From: Hydrogenophaga sp. PBL-H3
GTDB taxonomy: Bacteria > Pseudomonadota > Gammaproteobacteria > Burkholderiales > Burkholderiaceae_C
Direction of reading: 5' to 3'
Assembly (NCBI RefSeq): GCF_010104355.1
Contig: NZ_CP044972.1
Coordinates: forward strand, 3,162,001 to 3,226,000
DNA length: 64,000 bases
Each line of letters opens with the position of its first letter. The stretch's first letter is position 1. The translations under genes and the position numbers were made by a program. The notes under the pieces are model-generated. The model was given only the letters and a program-made list of their open reading frames with translations. It was not told the DNA's origin and made no database searches. Positions 1 to 8,732 of the stretch are shown here, piece after piece.

Positions 1-273
1 CAGGGTGTAACCATCAGCAGGCGAGCGGGACAGCTCCAGCGCGCCGACCACGCCACCACCACCGGCCTTGTTTTCCACCACCATGCTCTGGCCCAGCGCC
101 TTGCCGAGCGACTCCGACATGACACGCGCAATGATGTCGGTGGTGCCACCTGGGGCAAACGGCACCTGCAGCTTGATGATCTTGTTGGGGTAGGCCTGGG
201 CCCACGCGGTGCTGCCCACAACCACCGAGGCGGTGGCCAGACCGATGGCCACCAGATGACGACGAGAAACCAT
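1..273 (-). CDS. Bug-family tripartite tricarboxylate transporter receptor (N-terminal part)
   Basis: Only the first 91 codons lie in the window; the gene runs off the left edge. A Sec signal peptide (about residues 1-25, ending AWA-QA) is followed by YPNKIIKLQVPFAPGGTTD and further on MVVENKAGGGG, the typical opening of periplasmic Bug (TctC-like) receptors, which bind small organic acids. The start has a good ribosome site (AGGAG about 8 bases before ATG). No TctA or TctB gene is visible, so it looks like one of the many orphan Bug receptors of Burkholderiales. It is divergent from the AEC carrier. The ligand cannot be told. Confidence 0.85.
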   Translation of the reverse strand, partial: MVSRRHLVAIGLATASVVVGSTAWAQAYPNKIIKLQVPFAPGGTTDIIARVMSESLGKALGQSMVVENKAGGGGVVGALELSRSPADGYTL

Positions 274-331
274 GAGACGTGCTCCTTGCATGGAAAGATC
301 GAAAAGGGCTTCAATGTAGCTTCTGCAACCG

Positions 332-345
332 CCCATGACCATGGG
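332..345. promoter_or_regulatory. Perfect inverted repeat between Bug receptor and AEC carrier
   Basis: CCCATG-AC-CATGGG is a perfect 6+6 palindrome with a two-base centre in the divergent intergenic stretch. It could be an operator for a dimeric regulator acting on one or both genes. No regulator gene is adjacent, so its function is only inferred. Confidence 0.3.
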
Positions 346-390
346 ACAAGTACATAAGTGGAAACCCCCGACATGCCCTGGGGGGCACGC

Positions 391-402
391 TATGCTCACC
401 CG
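391..402 (+). promoter_or_regulatory. Putative -10 box placing the transcript start on the AEC start codon
   Basis: TATGCT (391-396) is followed by six bases and then the in-frame GTG at 403. A transcript starting about seven bases after the -10 would begin with the start codon, that is, be leaderless. No Shine-Dalgarno sequence is seen. The same geometry recurs at several other genes in this window. Confidence 0.4.
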
Positions 403-1323
403 GTGAACTTCGCTCAGCTTCTCTTCCCCGACTTCTCGCTCATCCTCTGTGGCTACCTGGTCTGCCGCTTCACCGCCCTCAACCGCAAGGTGTGGGAGCA
501 GGTGGAGAGCCTGGTGTACTACTTTCTGTTTCCGGTGCTGCTGTTCCACAGCATCGTGAAAAGCCCGCTCGATCTCGGTCAGGCCTCCAGCCTCATGGGA
601 GCGGGCATTTCGCTGGGCGTGTGCGGCATCGCGCTCGCCTACTCGTTGCCCCACTGGCCCTGGATCGGCAAGCGGCTCGACGTGCGCCTGCACGCAGCCA
701 GCGCACAGGTGGGCTTTCGTTTCAACTCGTTCATCGCACTGGCTCTGGCGGAGAAGGTGGCGGGGGCACCGGGCCTGCTCATGATCGCGGTGCTCATCGG
801 CGTGTGCGTGCCCCTGTTCAACGTGGGTGCCGTCTGGCCCATGGCGCGCCACGCCAACAAGGGTTTCCTGCGCGAGCTGCTGCGCAACCCGCTCATCATC
901 GGCACCGTCTCGGGCCTGGTGGCCAACCTGATGGGTTTCTCCATGCCGTTCTGGCTGGAGCCCACGGTCAACCGCATCGGCCAGGCCTCGCTGGCCCTGG
1001 GCCTCATGGCCGCTGGCGCGGGCATGCAGTTCGGCATGCTGGCCAGCGCCAAGACGCTGGGCGGCCTGGTGCTGGCGGCCAAGCACGTGGGCATGCCACT
1101 CATGGCGCTCGGGCTGGCACTGCTGTTCCGGCTCGACCCGACCCAGACCACCATCCTGCTCATGTTCTCGGCCGTGCCCACCGCGTCGAGCTGCTATGTG
1201 CTGGCCGCGCGCATGGGCTACAACGGACCTTACGTGGCCGGCCTGGTCACGCTGTCCACCCTGCTGGGTGTGTTGAGCCTGCCGTTTGCCCTGGGCGTGC
1301 TCAGGCCGCTGGCGGGCACCTGA
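403..1323 (+). CDS. AEC-family (auxin efflux carrier-like) transporter
   Basis: A very hydrophobic 306-residue protein with about ten membrane segments. It matches the AEC (Mem_trans) family of inner-membrane secondary carriers, whose bacterial members move dicarboxylates or other small organic acids. Features are the N-terminal [14 protein letters not shown] segment and the C-terminal half with [20 protein letters not shown], typical of the last helices. The open frame extends upstream to an ATG at 358, but those residues are not hydrophobic and lack family character. GTG 403 is preferred, with a -10-like box just before it. The substrate is not deducible. Confidence 0.8.
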   Translation: MNFAQLLFPDFSLILCGYLVCRFTALNRKVWEQVESLVYYFLFPVLLFHSIVKSPLDLGQASSLMGAGISLGVCGIALAYSLPHWPWIGKRLDVRLHAASAQVGFRFNSFIALALAEKVAGAPGLLMIAVLIGVCVPLFNVGAVWPMARHANKGFLRELLRNPLIIGTVSGLVANLMGFSMPFWLEPTVNRIGQASLALGLMAAGAGMQFGMLASAKTLGGLVLAAKHVGMPLMALGLALLFRLDPTQTTILLMFSAVPTASSCYVLAARMGYNGPYVAGLVTLSTLLGVLSLPFALGVLRPLAGT

Positions 1324-1348
1324 TGAACCTTGTTTCAAGGACATTTCC

Positions 1349-1843
1349 ATGAGCCGTATTGATCCGTCCACCCTCCGCCTGCCCGGCCTGTTGCTCAGTC
1401 TGCTGTGCGCGGCGTCGGCCGTCCATGCCCAGGCCATTGGCGAAGTAGACACGGTGTTCAAGTGGCTGGGACCCGACCACAAGATCGTGGTCGACGCGTT
1501 TGACGACCCCAAGGTCAAGGGCGTGACCTGCTACGTGGCGCGCGCCAAGACCGGTGGCATCAAGGGCGGGCTGGGGCTGGCCGAGGACAAGTCGGACGCC
1601 AGCATCGAGTGCAGGCAGGTGGGTGCTGTGTCGTTTGTGGGGGACCCCTTGAGGCAGCAAGAGGTCGTGTTCACCGAGCGCACCTCGCTGGTGTTCAAGA
1701 AGCTGCAGGTGGTGCGCATGGTCGACAAGACCCGCAACACCCTGGTCTACCTGAGCTACTCCGACCGAGTGATCGAAGGCTCTCCCGACAACAGCATCAC
1801 CGCCGTGCCGCTGCCTCCCGGCATGACGATTCCCATGCGCTGA
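1349..1843 (+). CDS. creA: CreA family periplasmic protein
   Basis: A 164-residue protein with a cleavable signal peptide (about residues 1-28, ending VHAQA) and the CreA signature: [20 protein letters not shown], a central [26 protein letters not shown], and a C-terminal [16 protein letters not shown]. CreA is a small exported protein of unknown activity, encoded next to creBCD in enterobacteria; here creBCD lies about 53 kb away. ATG 1349 was chosen because the signal peptide begins there, although the frame is open further upstream. The gene ends directly against the stop codon of the convergent lipoprotein gene. Confidence 0.88.
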   Translation: MSRIDPSTLRLPGLLLSLLCAASAVHAQAIGEVDTVFKWLGPDHKIVVDAFDDPKVKGVTCYVARAKTGGIKGGLGLAEDKSDASIECRQVGAVSFVGDPLRQQEVVFTERTSLVFKKLQVVRMVDKTRNTLVYLSYSDRVIEGSPDNSITAVPLPPGMTIPMR

Positions 1844-2497
1844 TCAGCGGGCCGGCGCCACCAGGTCGATGCGCCGCTGCAGGCGGGCCACGGCCTCGGC
1901 ATCGCCCGCAGCGCGCGCACCTTGTTGCTGCACTTGCAGCCAGGCCAGCAAGGGCCTGCGCCAACCCCAGGCAGACGCGGTCTCCACCGCCAGGGCCACC
2001 ACGCCGGGCGTGGCACGGCCGCTGCGAAACAACACGCCGGCGGCCACCAGCCGCGAGAGTGGGTCTTTGATCGAGGCGAGCGCGACGTCCGGGGTGGTGT
2101 CGCTCACCAGGGCCCGGTGTGCCTCCGGCAGCAAGGCCGCATCGGTGGCTTGCGCCGCACCCGCCAGATACCGCGCGTAGGCCTGCTCGGCGGGTGCTGC
2201 GTCCTGCGCCAAGGCGTCAAACCCGGCGCAAGGCTCCACCACCAGACTGGCCACGCGCGAGGCGCAGCGCACAAGCTCCAGCCGCGCCACCAGCGCGACC
2301 TGCCCCGTGCGCGCCACCTCGGCACGCGCGCGGTTGAACTCCGCCACCTCGACGCGGCTGTTGCCGCTGAGCCAGGCCTCGGTGGCGCGTTCGCTGCTGC
2401 CCCTGGCCTCGGCCGGCCAATTGGGCGTGGGTGGTTTGCTGGAACAGGCGGCGAGCACCAACAGCGAGCAAGCGATGGCTGAGATTCTCTTGTTCAT
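1844..2497 (-). CDS. Uncharacterised lipoprotein in the MCE (Mla-like) operon
   Basis: 217 residues. A signal peptide with lipobox LAAC (cysteine about residue 20, then SSKPPTP) indicates a lipoprotein, with serines after the cysteine favouring the outer membrane. The rest is alanine-rich and helical without a motif I can name. It does not look like the PqiC/DUF330 auxiliary lipoproteins usual in such operons. Its start overlaps the stop of mlaD by four bases (ATGA), so the two are translationally coupled. A role in lipid transport is inferred only from that coupling. Confidence 0.7.
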   Translation of the reverse strand: MNKRISAIACSLLVLAACSSKPPTPNWPAEARGSSERATEAWLSGNSRVEVAEFNRARAEVARTGQVALVARLELVRCASRVASLVVEPCAGFDALAQDAAPAEQAYARYLAGAAQATDAALLPEAHRALVSDTTPDVALASIKDPLSRLVAAGVLFRSGRATPGVVALAVETASAWGWRRPLLAWLQVQQQGARAAGDAEAVARLQRRIDLVAPAR

Positions 2498-3483
2498 GGA
2501 AGTTTGATCTCGGTGTCGCGCGCAAACGGCCACTTGCGGTTGATCTCGTTGATGAGCCCGTCCACCTTTCGCAAGCTCGACTCCACCTCACCGCGCAACA
2601 CACCCAGGTCGGTCGTGGCTGCGCGCGTGTTGCTGGCAATGCCCTGGGCTTCCACCAGCACCGCGTCCACCTTCTGCAAGCTGGTGCGGGCCTCGGCCAG
2701 CAGGCCGTTGAGTTGCTGCACGGTCACGCGCGCATCGCCCACCAGCCCGCCCTGCTCCGTGCCCTGGCCGAACACCTGTTTGTTCGCGTTGCCCACCAGG
2801 CTGTCCAGCCGGGCGGTGAGTGCATCGGCCCGCGCCAGCAGCGCGTTGGCGCGGTCGATGGTGAGCACCAGTTTCTTTGCGTCTTCGTCGTTGCCCATGA
2901 GCACACCCATGGCGCCCTGGGGTCCTTTGAGCCGCTCGGTGGCGCCCTGCACATTGATCAGCGCGGTGGCCAGCGCGGCATCCTTCTGGGTGAGTGCAGC
3001 CACGTTCTCCAGCACCTCGCGCATGCTGGCCGCCAGCTTCGGGATCTCGGCGGCGGTGTCACCCCGCAGCACGGTGCGCTCGGCGCCATCGGGCAGCGCC
3101 GGGTCGTCCAGCACGCCGCTGTAGGCCCGGATGCGCGTGCCGCCCACCAGGCCGCGCTCCATGGTGAAGATGCTGGAGGTGCGCAGCCACTTGGCGTCTT
3201 TGCTGGGCACGTCGATCAGGATGCGCGCCGTGCCGTCCGCGCCCAGCTCGATGCGCGCCACGCGCCCGATGGCAAAGCCGGCGAAGGTCATGTCCATGCC
3301 CACCACCACGCCTTCGGAGTCGTCGGAGATCAGCACCAGGCGCTGCGTGTCTTCAAACAGGCCACGCGCGTACATCACGTACAGCCCCGACCCGATCACC
3401 AGCACAAGCATGGCCACCAGCAGCAGCGCGGCCTTGAACTCCAGGTTCTTCACGGGAGTTGGATCGTCGGTCGTGGGGTTCAT
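2494..3483 (-). CDS. MlaD-family MCE protein
   Basis: 329 residues. There is one N-terminal membrane helix (about residues 15-38, AALLLVAMLVLVIGSGLYVM), then one MCE domain (about 40-120, with the GVVVGMDMTFAGFAIGRV strand pair typical of MlaD), then a long helical tail rich in leucine and alanine (about 150-320). MCE proteins form periplasmic rings that shuttle phospholipid or other hydrophobic molecules between membranes. The tail is longer than in E. coli MlaD (about 180 residues), so it may form a needle or tube. It is the middle gene of permease-MlaD-lipoprotein. Confidence 0.85.
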   Translation of the reverse strand: MNPTTDDPTPVKNLEFKAALLLVAMLVLVIGSGLYVMYARGLFEDTQRLVLISDDSEGVVVGMDMTFAGFAIGRVARIELGADGTARILIDVPSKDAKWLRTSSIFTMERGLVGGTRIRAYSGVLDDPALPDGAERTVLRGDTAAEIPKLAASMREVLENVAALTQKDAALATALINVQGATERLKGPQGAMGVLMGNDEDAKKLVLTIDRANALLARADALTARLDSLVGNANKQVFGQGTEQGGLVGDARVTVQQLNGLLAEARTSLQKVDAVLVEAQGIASNTRAATTDLGVLRGEVESSLRKVDGLINEINRKWPFARDTEIKLP

Positions 3484-3488
3484 CGTGT

Positions 3489-4295
3489 TCAGTAATAGTT
3501 GCCCACCAGCGAGACCACTTCAATGAGCAGCACCACGGAGAACAGGCGGGCAAATTCGGAGATGTCGCTGCGCTGGGCATACAGCCCCTGCTCGTCCTGC
3601 TGCGCGCTGCCGGCCAGCGGCACCACGGCCACCGCCAAGCTGAAAAACAGCGTCTTGAGCGCAAAGATGAGCGTGACAGTGGGCGTGAACACCTGGCCCA
3701 CGCTGCGCGTGTAGCCGGGCAGGCCCCAGTGCGAAAAACCATAGACCGTGAAATAGGTGAGCACCAGTGCGATCACGCAGCTCAGGGCCGCGAGCATGAG
3801 CACCGAGAACACGGCGGCCAGGGCACGCGGCAGCAGTTCGGTGGTCAGCAGCACGCCCTGGTCCGGCACCCGGCCCGCCCGCTGGTGGGTGGCCAATTGC
3901 TCGCGCACCTGCTGAGCGCCCGGCATGGCGTAGCGCGCTGCCACAAACATGGCGGCGTACAGCGGAATGAGTTCGAGCACCAGCGTGCGCACCAGCACCT
4001 CCAGCGCGTACTGCGACAGGCCATAGCTGTAGGCCGTGGCCACCACGATGCGGATCAGCACCAGGCTGATGAGCGCCGAGAGCACGAGAAAACCGGTGAG
4101 CAGCGGTGCGGTGGCCGAGTAGACATGCAGGAGCACGCGCTGGCGACGCGGGCCACTGACATAGCACGAGGGTGTGAGCGCCATCACCAGGATCTGCGCG
4201 CCGAGCAGGATCACCTGCCACCAGGTGATCCACCACAGGCGCGCCCGGTGGCCCCAGCGGGTCATGAGTGTCTGACTGGCGGTGACGGGGTTCAT
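3489..4295 (-). CDS. MlaE-family ABC permease
   Basis: 268 residues with five to six hydrophobic segments. The central LEVLVRTLVLELIPLYAAMFVAAR stretch is where MlaE permeases carry the coupling region and ExRExxP-like features. The product should sit in the inner membrane and pass lipid to the adjacent MlaD ring. Two start codons stand in tandem (4298 and 4295). The second is exactly six bases after the -10-like TATCAT, so 4295 is used here. The partner ATPase expected beside an MlaE permease is absent from this operon. Five bases separate this gene from mlaD. Confidence 0.75.
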   Translation of the reverse strand: MNPVTASQTLMTRWGHRARLWWITWWQVILLGAQILVMALTPSCYVSGPRRQRVLLHVYSATAPLLTGFLVLSALISLVLIRIVVATAYSYGLSQYALEVLVRTLVLELIPLYAAMFVAARYAMPGAQQVREQLATHQRAGRVPDQGVLLTTELLPRALAAVFSVLMLAALSCVIALVLTYFTVYGFSHWGLPGYTRSVGQVFTPTVTLIFALKTLFFSLAVAVVPLAGSAQQDEQGLYAQRSDISEFARLFSVVLLIEVVSLVGNYY

Positions 4296-4301
4296 CATTT
4301 G

Positions 4302-4307
4302 ATGATA
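4302..4307 (-). promoter_or_regulatory. Putative -10 box for the MCE operon
   Basis: Read on the minus strand, TATCAT stands six bases before the second of two tandem ATG codons of the permease gene. This again suggests a leaderless transcript starting at about 4295. Confidence 0.35.
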
Positions 4308-4451
4308 GTCCTCGGTCGGTGAACATTCGGTGTCCCCGCCGTGTGCAAAGGTGACAGCAGGCTGGTGAAAACGCGCATGGCCAAAGCCCGCGATTCGGCT
4401 TCAATCAGGCCACTGTCCACAGCCGCCGTCCATCCCTTCAGGAGCCCACGC

Positions 4452-6011
4452 ATGTCCTCGTCCCTTCACCCGGTGGTGCGCCGCCAGACCATCGCCGACG
4501 CCCTGCACCGCACCGCCCTGCGTTTGCCGGACAAGACCGCCATCGTCTGCGGCGACACCACCTGGAGCTACGCCGACTTCGACGCCCTGGTGAGCCGGCT
4601 GGCCGCGGGGCTGGCCCACATGGGCGTGGCCGAGGGCGACAAGGTGGCCGTGCTGGCGCGCAACTCCCACGGCTTCGCGGCGCTGCGCTTTGCCCTGGCG
4701 CGCCGTGGCGCGGTGATGGTGCCGATCAACTTCATGCTCAAGGCCGACGAGGTGGCCTACATCCTGCGCCACGCCGGTGCCAGAACACTGGCCACCGACA
4801 GTGGCCTGGCCGCGCTGGCGCGCGATGCCGCCGCATTGGACACCGCTGTGGAGCGCTTCATCTGGCTGCCCAGCGAAGACCCGAGCGAGCCCGACGCCGC
4901 CATGCACCGCTTTGACCACCTCGCCGCCTGCGCCGACCCGTTGCCCGAGGTGAGCCTGGGCAGCTTTGACCTGGCGCAGATCGTCTACACCAGCGGCACC
5001 GAGTCCACACCCAAAGGCGCCATGCTCACGCACGACGCGGTGTTGTGGCAGTACGTGAGCTGTGTGATCAACGCCGAGATCGCCGAAGTGGACCGCGCGC
5101 TGCACGCCTTGCCGCTCTACCACTGCGCCCAGCTCGACGTGTTCTTCGGCCCCGCCATCTACATCGGCAGCAGCAACGTGATCACGTCCAAACCCGTGCC
5201 CGACAACCTGCTGGCGCTGATCGAAAAACACCAGATCACCAGCTTCTTCGCGCCGCCCACGGTGTGGATCGCGTTGCTGCGCTCCCCCCTGTTCGACGCC
5301 GCGAAGTTGAAGAGCCTGGTCAAGGGCTACTACGGCGCGTCCATCATGCCGGTGGAGGTGCTCAAGGAACTGGCCTCGCGGCTGCCGGCGGTGCGGCTGT
5401 GGAACCTGTACGGACAGACCGAAATTGCCCCGCTGGCCACCATGCTCGGCCCGCAGGACCAGCTGCGCAAACCCGGGTCGTGTGGCAAGGCGGTGCTCAA
5501 CGTGGAAACGCGTGTGGTCAACGACAGCATGGACGACGTGGTGGCGGGTGAGGTCGGCGAGATCGTGCACCGCTCGCCGCACCTGATGCTGGGCTACTTC
5601 AACGACCCCGAGCGCACCCGGGCCTCGTTTGAAGGCGACTGGTTCCACAGCGGTGACCTCGCGGTGATCGACGACGAGGGCTACATCACGGTGGTGGACC
5701 GCAAGAAGGACATGATCAAGACCGGTGGCGAAAACGTGGCCAGCCGCGAGGTGGAGGAAATGATCTACCGGCTGGGCAGCGTGAGCGAAGTGGCGGTGAT
5801 CGGCCTGCCCGACGCCAAGTGGGTCGAAGCGGTCACGGCGGTGATCGTGGTCAAGGCGGGCCAACAGCTCACCGAAGCCGAGGTGCTCGCGCACTGCAAC
5901 CAGCACATGGCCACCTTCAAGGCACCGAAGCGCGTGGTGTTCACCGACAGCCTGCCCAAGAACCCCAGCGGCAAGCTGCTCAAGCGCGAGCTGCGCCAGC
6001 GCTACGCCTGA
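4452..6011 (+). CDS. Acyl-CoA synthetase (AMP-forming, FadD-like)
   Basis: 519 residues of the ANL adenylate-forming family. Motifs: A3 loop YTSGTESTPKGAMLTH (about 180-195), NLYGQTEIAP (A5), the GDWFHSGDLAVIDDEGYI and DRKKDMIKTGGENV hinge region (A7-A8), and the catalytic lysine in NPSGKLLKREL at the C-terminus (A10). It should activate a fatty or aromatic carboxylic acid to its CoA thioester in the cytosol. ATG 4452 was chosen because AGGAG lies seven bases before it; an upstream open extension looks non-coding. The A3 loop has Glu where most members have Thr-Gly. The chain-length preference is unknown. Confidence 0.88.
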   Translation: MSSSLHPVVRRQTIADALHRTALRLPDKTAIVCGDTTWSYADFDALVSRLAAGLAHMGVAEGDKVAVLARNSHGFAALRFALARRGAVMVPINFMLKADEVAYILRHAGARTLATDSGLAALARDAAALDTAVERFIWLPSEDPSEPDAAMHRFDHLAACADPLPEVSLGSFDLAQIVYTSGTESTPKGAMLTHDAVLWQYVSCVINAEIAEVDRALHALPLYHCAQLDVFFGPAIYIGSSNVITSKPVPDNLLALIEKHQITSFFAPPTVWIALLRSPLFDAAKLKSLVKGYYGASIMPVEVLKELASRLPAVRLWNLYGQTEIAPLATMLGPQDQLRKPGSCGKAVLNVETRVVNDSMDDVVAGEVGEIVHRSPHLMLGYFNDPERTRASFEGDWFHSGDLAVIDDEGYITVVDRKKDMIKTGGENVASREVEEMIYRLGSVSEVAVIGLPDAKWVEAVTAVIVVKAGQQLTEAEVLAHCNQHMATFKAPKRVVFTDSLPKNPSGKLLKRELRQRYA

Positions 6012-7072
6012 GCCCAGTCGCTGCCCGTGATCAGGCGCCAGGCGTTTTCAAACGCCAGCTTGCGCTGGGTTACGGGCGTGAACGCCGCGAGGATCTCCTG
6101 GCGCTGGTGCCCGATCTGCTGCGGGTAGTTCTTCTCCACCGCGGGGCGGTAGTCGCTGGCGGCCAGAAAGCGCCGCGGATGGTCTTCGATCAGCTGGCGC
6201 CAGCCTTCGACCACCCGGCCGCTCTCGTCGAACAGCGTGGAGTCGCGCGCGCCCGAGGGCTTGTAGACGAAGCTCGCGCGCGCCACCGCCAGGTCAAAGT
6301 GCAGGTGTTCAAAACGCTCGATGAGGCTTCTCACGTAGGCCGGCCCGTAGCGGGTGTTGCGCTCGGGGTAACGCACCTGCCCCAGGTGGCACCAGATCAC
6401 GCGCGCCTGCGGGTGGGCCTGCAGCATCGCCTCCAGCGGCGGTAGCAGCTTGTCCTCGATCTCGTAGTGAATCTGAAATGCCATGCCGGTGCGCGCGCTC
6501 AGTTCGAACAGCGCCTGACCGCCCGGACCCTGGATATCGACCGTGATGTCGCGCGCGGTCTGGCCGGTCGCGGCTTGCTCGGGTGACGGGTAGTGGCGGA
6601 ATTCGTGCTCGCCCATAAAGTAGTAGGCGCCGGTCTGCAGATCGGCCGCCGACTGGCGAACGAAGGCCACGGGGTCGTTCCACCAGCGCGCGAATTCGCC
6701 GCTGCTGGTGGTGGGAATGAATCGGTCAGGGTGCGCGCGGTGCAGGGCCAGCGAAGGCTCGCCCGATGTCGCGAAGGCGGGCGCGAACGCCAGCAGGGCA
6801 ATGTCGAGATCGTCCATCCAGCGCACCATCTGGGCCACATCGGTGGCCTTGCCGCCGCTGCGCACAATGCCCGGATTGGCCTGCACCGACGACTCTGCGA
6901 TGTAGGTGGCCTGCAGGTCGATGAGGGGCAGGCGACCACGGTCGAGCAGGGTCTGTACGCGGCGGCGCCAGGCGGCCACGGTCAGCTGGCGTGCATCTTG
7001 TGCAAAACCCGGCTTCGCGCAGAGCAGGCCAAACGCGGCCAGGCTGCCCAGGAGGGTGGTTCGTCGGTCCAT
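6002..7072 (-). CDS. Exported amidohydrolase-family protein
   Basis: 356 residues with a signal peptide (about 1-25, ending GFAQDA). The body resembles the amidohydrolase_2 (TIM-barrel metal-dependent hydrolase) group: LPLIDLQATYI early, IHYEIEDKLLPPLEAML and RVIWCHLGQ in the middle, and a late RFLAASDYRP. The usual N-terminal HxH metal pair is not evident, so catalytic competence is doubtful. A GGAAG ribosome site precedes the ATG. The gene follows queG by 13 bases on the same strand and is probably co-transcribed with it. It overlaps the end of the convergent acyl-CoA synthetase gene by 10 bases. The substrate is unknown. Confidence 0.7.
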   Translation of the reverse strand: MDRRTTLLGSLAAFGLLCAKPGFAQDARQLTVAAWRRRVQTLLDRGRLPLIDLQATYIAESSVQANPGIVRSGGKATDVAQMVRWMDDLDIALLAFAPAFATSGEPSLALHRAHPDRFIPTTSSGEFARWWNDPVAFVRQSAADLQTGAYYFMGEHEFRHYPSPEQAATGQTARDITVDIQGPGGQALFELSARTGMAFQIHYEIEDKLLPPLEAMLQAHPQARVIWCHLGQVRYPERNTRYGPAYVRSLIERFEHLHFDLAVARASFVYKPSGARDSTLFDESGRVVEGWRQLIEDHPRRFLAASDYRPAVEKNYPQQIGHQRQEILAAFTPVTQRKLAFENAWRLITGSDWAQA

Positions 7073-7085
7073 CAGGCTTCCTCGT

Positions 7086-8162
7086 TCAGGCCTGGGCCAG
7101 CGCCCAGGCCACATGTTCACGCACCACCTCGCTGGGGTGATTGGCACGGGTGTGCAATGCCTGGGTGATTGTGGGTTCGGGACTTGCGCGCAGCGCATTG
7201 CCCAGGCCGACGGCGATGTTGCGCAGCCAGCGTTCGTGCCCGATGCGGCGGATGGGACTGCCCTCGGTGCGTCGCAGGAACTCGGCCTCGCTCCAGGCAA
7301 AGAGTTCGACCAGGGACGCGCCCGACATCCCCGCGCGCTCGTCGAAATCGGGCAAGGGCGAGCGCTGCGCGAACTTGTTCCAGGGACAGGCGAGCTGGCA
7401 ATCGTCGCAACCGTAGATGCGGTTGCCCATGAGCGGGCGCAGCTCCAGGGGGATGGGCCCCGCGTGTTCGATGGTCAGGTAGCTGATGCAGCGCCGCGCG
7501 TCCACCCGCTGAGCACCGATGATGGCCTGCGTGGGACACACATCGATGCATGCGCTGCAACTGCCGCAGTGTTCGCTGGTGGCATCAAGGGGTGGCAGTG
7601 CCAGATCGACAAAGATCTCGCCGAGAAAGAACATCGAGCCGGCCTCACGGTGCAGCGCCAGCGCGTGCTTGCCGCGCCAGCCGATGCCGCTGCGCGAGGC
7701 CAGCTCCACCTCCAGCACCGGCGCCGAGTCGGTGAACACGCGGTGGCCAAACGGGCCGATGCTCGCTGCGATGCGCTCACTCAGCGTCTGCAGGCGGTTG
7801 CGCAGCACCTTGTGGTAGTCCCTCCCCCGCGCATACATCGAGACCACGGCTTCTTGCGGCCGGTCGAGCCGCTCGAACTCGATGCCTTGCCAGCCCTCGG
7901 GCGTGGCCCGTGGCAAGTAGTCCATGCGCGCGGTGATCACGCTCAGCGTGCCGGGCACCAGCTCGGCCGGGCGGGCACGTTTGAGCCCGTGCGCGGCCAT
8001 GTAGCCCATGTCACCGTGACATCCAGCCGACAACCAGGCCAACAATCCGGGCTCAGCCGCCGACAAATCCACACCGCTGACCCCAATTTGGGAAAATGCG
8101 AGCTCCTGGCCCCAGGCCTGAACCTGAGAGACGAGTTGAGCGGCATCCAGAGTGACATTCAT
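7086..8162 (-). CDS. queG: Epoxyqueuosine reductase QueG
   Basis: 358 residues. QueG is a cobalamin- and iron-sulfur-dependent enzyme that reduces epoxyqueuosine to queuosine in tRNA. Seen here: the DUF1730 N-terminal domain, RDYHKVLRNRL, the catalytic-aspartate segment VFTDSAPVLE (about 135), two ferredoxin-type clusters CGSCSACIDVCPTQAI and GCDDCQLACPWNK (about 190-255), and a C-terminal HEAT-like repeat (NIAVGLGNALRASPEP). Its ATG abuts the GTG of the divergent tsaE gene with no base between. A TACAAT box lies nine bases upstream of the start codon. Confidence 0.95.
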   Translation of the reverse strand: MNVTLDAAQLVSQVQAWGQELAFSQIGVSGVDLSAAEPGLLAWLSAGCHGDMGYMAAHGLKRARPAELVPGTLSVITARMDYLPRATPEGWQGIEFERLDRPQEAVVSMYARGRDYHKVLRNRLQTLSERIAASIGPFGHRVFTDSAPVLEVELASRSGIGWRGKHALALHREAGSMFFLGEIFVDLALPPLDATSEHCGSCSACIDVCPTQAIIGAQRVDARRCISYLTIEHAGPIPLELRPLMGNRIYGCDDCQLACPWNKFAQRSPLPDFDERAGMSGASLVELFAWSEAEFLRRTEGSPIRRIGHERWLRNIAVGLGNALRASPEPTITQALHTRANHPSEVVREHVAWALAQA

Positions 8163-8732
8163 GTGACGAGCATTGTAGGAACCGACTCGGCTCCTGCGGG
8201 AGCGCTGTCCGCCTCAAAACAGTGGCAAGGCCGCTGGACCACCGAAGAAGACACCCAGGCCTTCGCCCAGCGCCTCGCGCTGGCACCCGCCATTGCCCAC
8301 GCCACGCTCGCACTGCAAGGCGATCTGGGTGCCGGCAAGACCACGCTGGTGCGCCACCTGCTGCGGGCGCTGGGCGTGCGAGGGCGCATCAAGAGCCCCA
8401 CTTATGCGGTGGTGGAGCCGCACAGCGCGATGGACTGCCCGGTCATGCCTGCGGGCGAGCCGCTGTCGGTGTGGCACTTCGATTTCTACCGCTTCAACGA
8501 CCCGCGCGAATGGGAAGACGCGGGATTTCGCGAACTTTTTGCCAGCCCGGGTCTCAAGCTGGTGGAGTGGCCCGAGCGCGCTGGTGAATTCCTGCCGGCG
8601 ATCGATCTGCGGATCGACATCCAACCCGACGACATGAACCCCCACACCGATCCGGAACACGACGGCGCCCGCGCGGTGCGCGCCACCGCCCTCACCCTCA
8701 CCGGCCAGCGTCTGCTGGACGCGCTGGCATGA
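8163..8732 (+). CDS. tsaE: tRNA threonylcarbamoyladenosine biosynthesis ATPase TsaE
   Basis: TsaE is the P-loop ATPase that recycles the TsaBD complex making t6A in tRNA. It shows Walker A GDLGAGKTT, then the family markers GRIKSPTY, HFDFYRFNDPREW and KLVEWPERAGEF. I place the start at GTG 8163, the first possible start after the queG ATG on the other strand, giving 189 residues, slightly longer than usual. The first about 18 residues are not conserved, so a later non-ATG start is possible. The stop overlaps the amiC start (ATGA). Confidence 0.88.
   Translation: MTSIVGTDSAPAGALSASKQWQGRWTTEEDTQAFAQRLALAPAIAHATLALQGDLGAGKTTLVRHLLRALGVRGRIKSPTYAVVEPHSAMDCPVMPAGEPLSVWHFDFYRFNDPREWEDAGFRELFASPGLKLVEWPERAGEFLPAIDLRIDIQPDDMNPHTDPEHDGARAVRATALTLTGQRLLDALA
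8172..8177 (-). promoter_or_regulatory. Putative -10 box for queG inside the tsaE 5' end
   Basis: On the minus strand TACAAT lies nine bases before the queG ATG, which would leave a leader of about three bases. The box falls within the first codons of tsaE, so the two promoters overlap the neighbouring reading frames. Confidence 0.35.
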
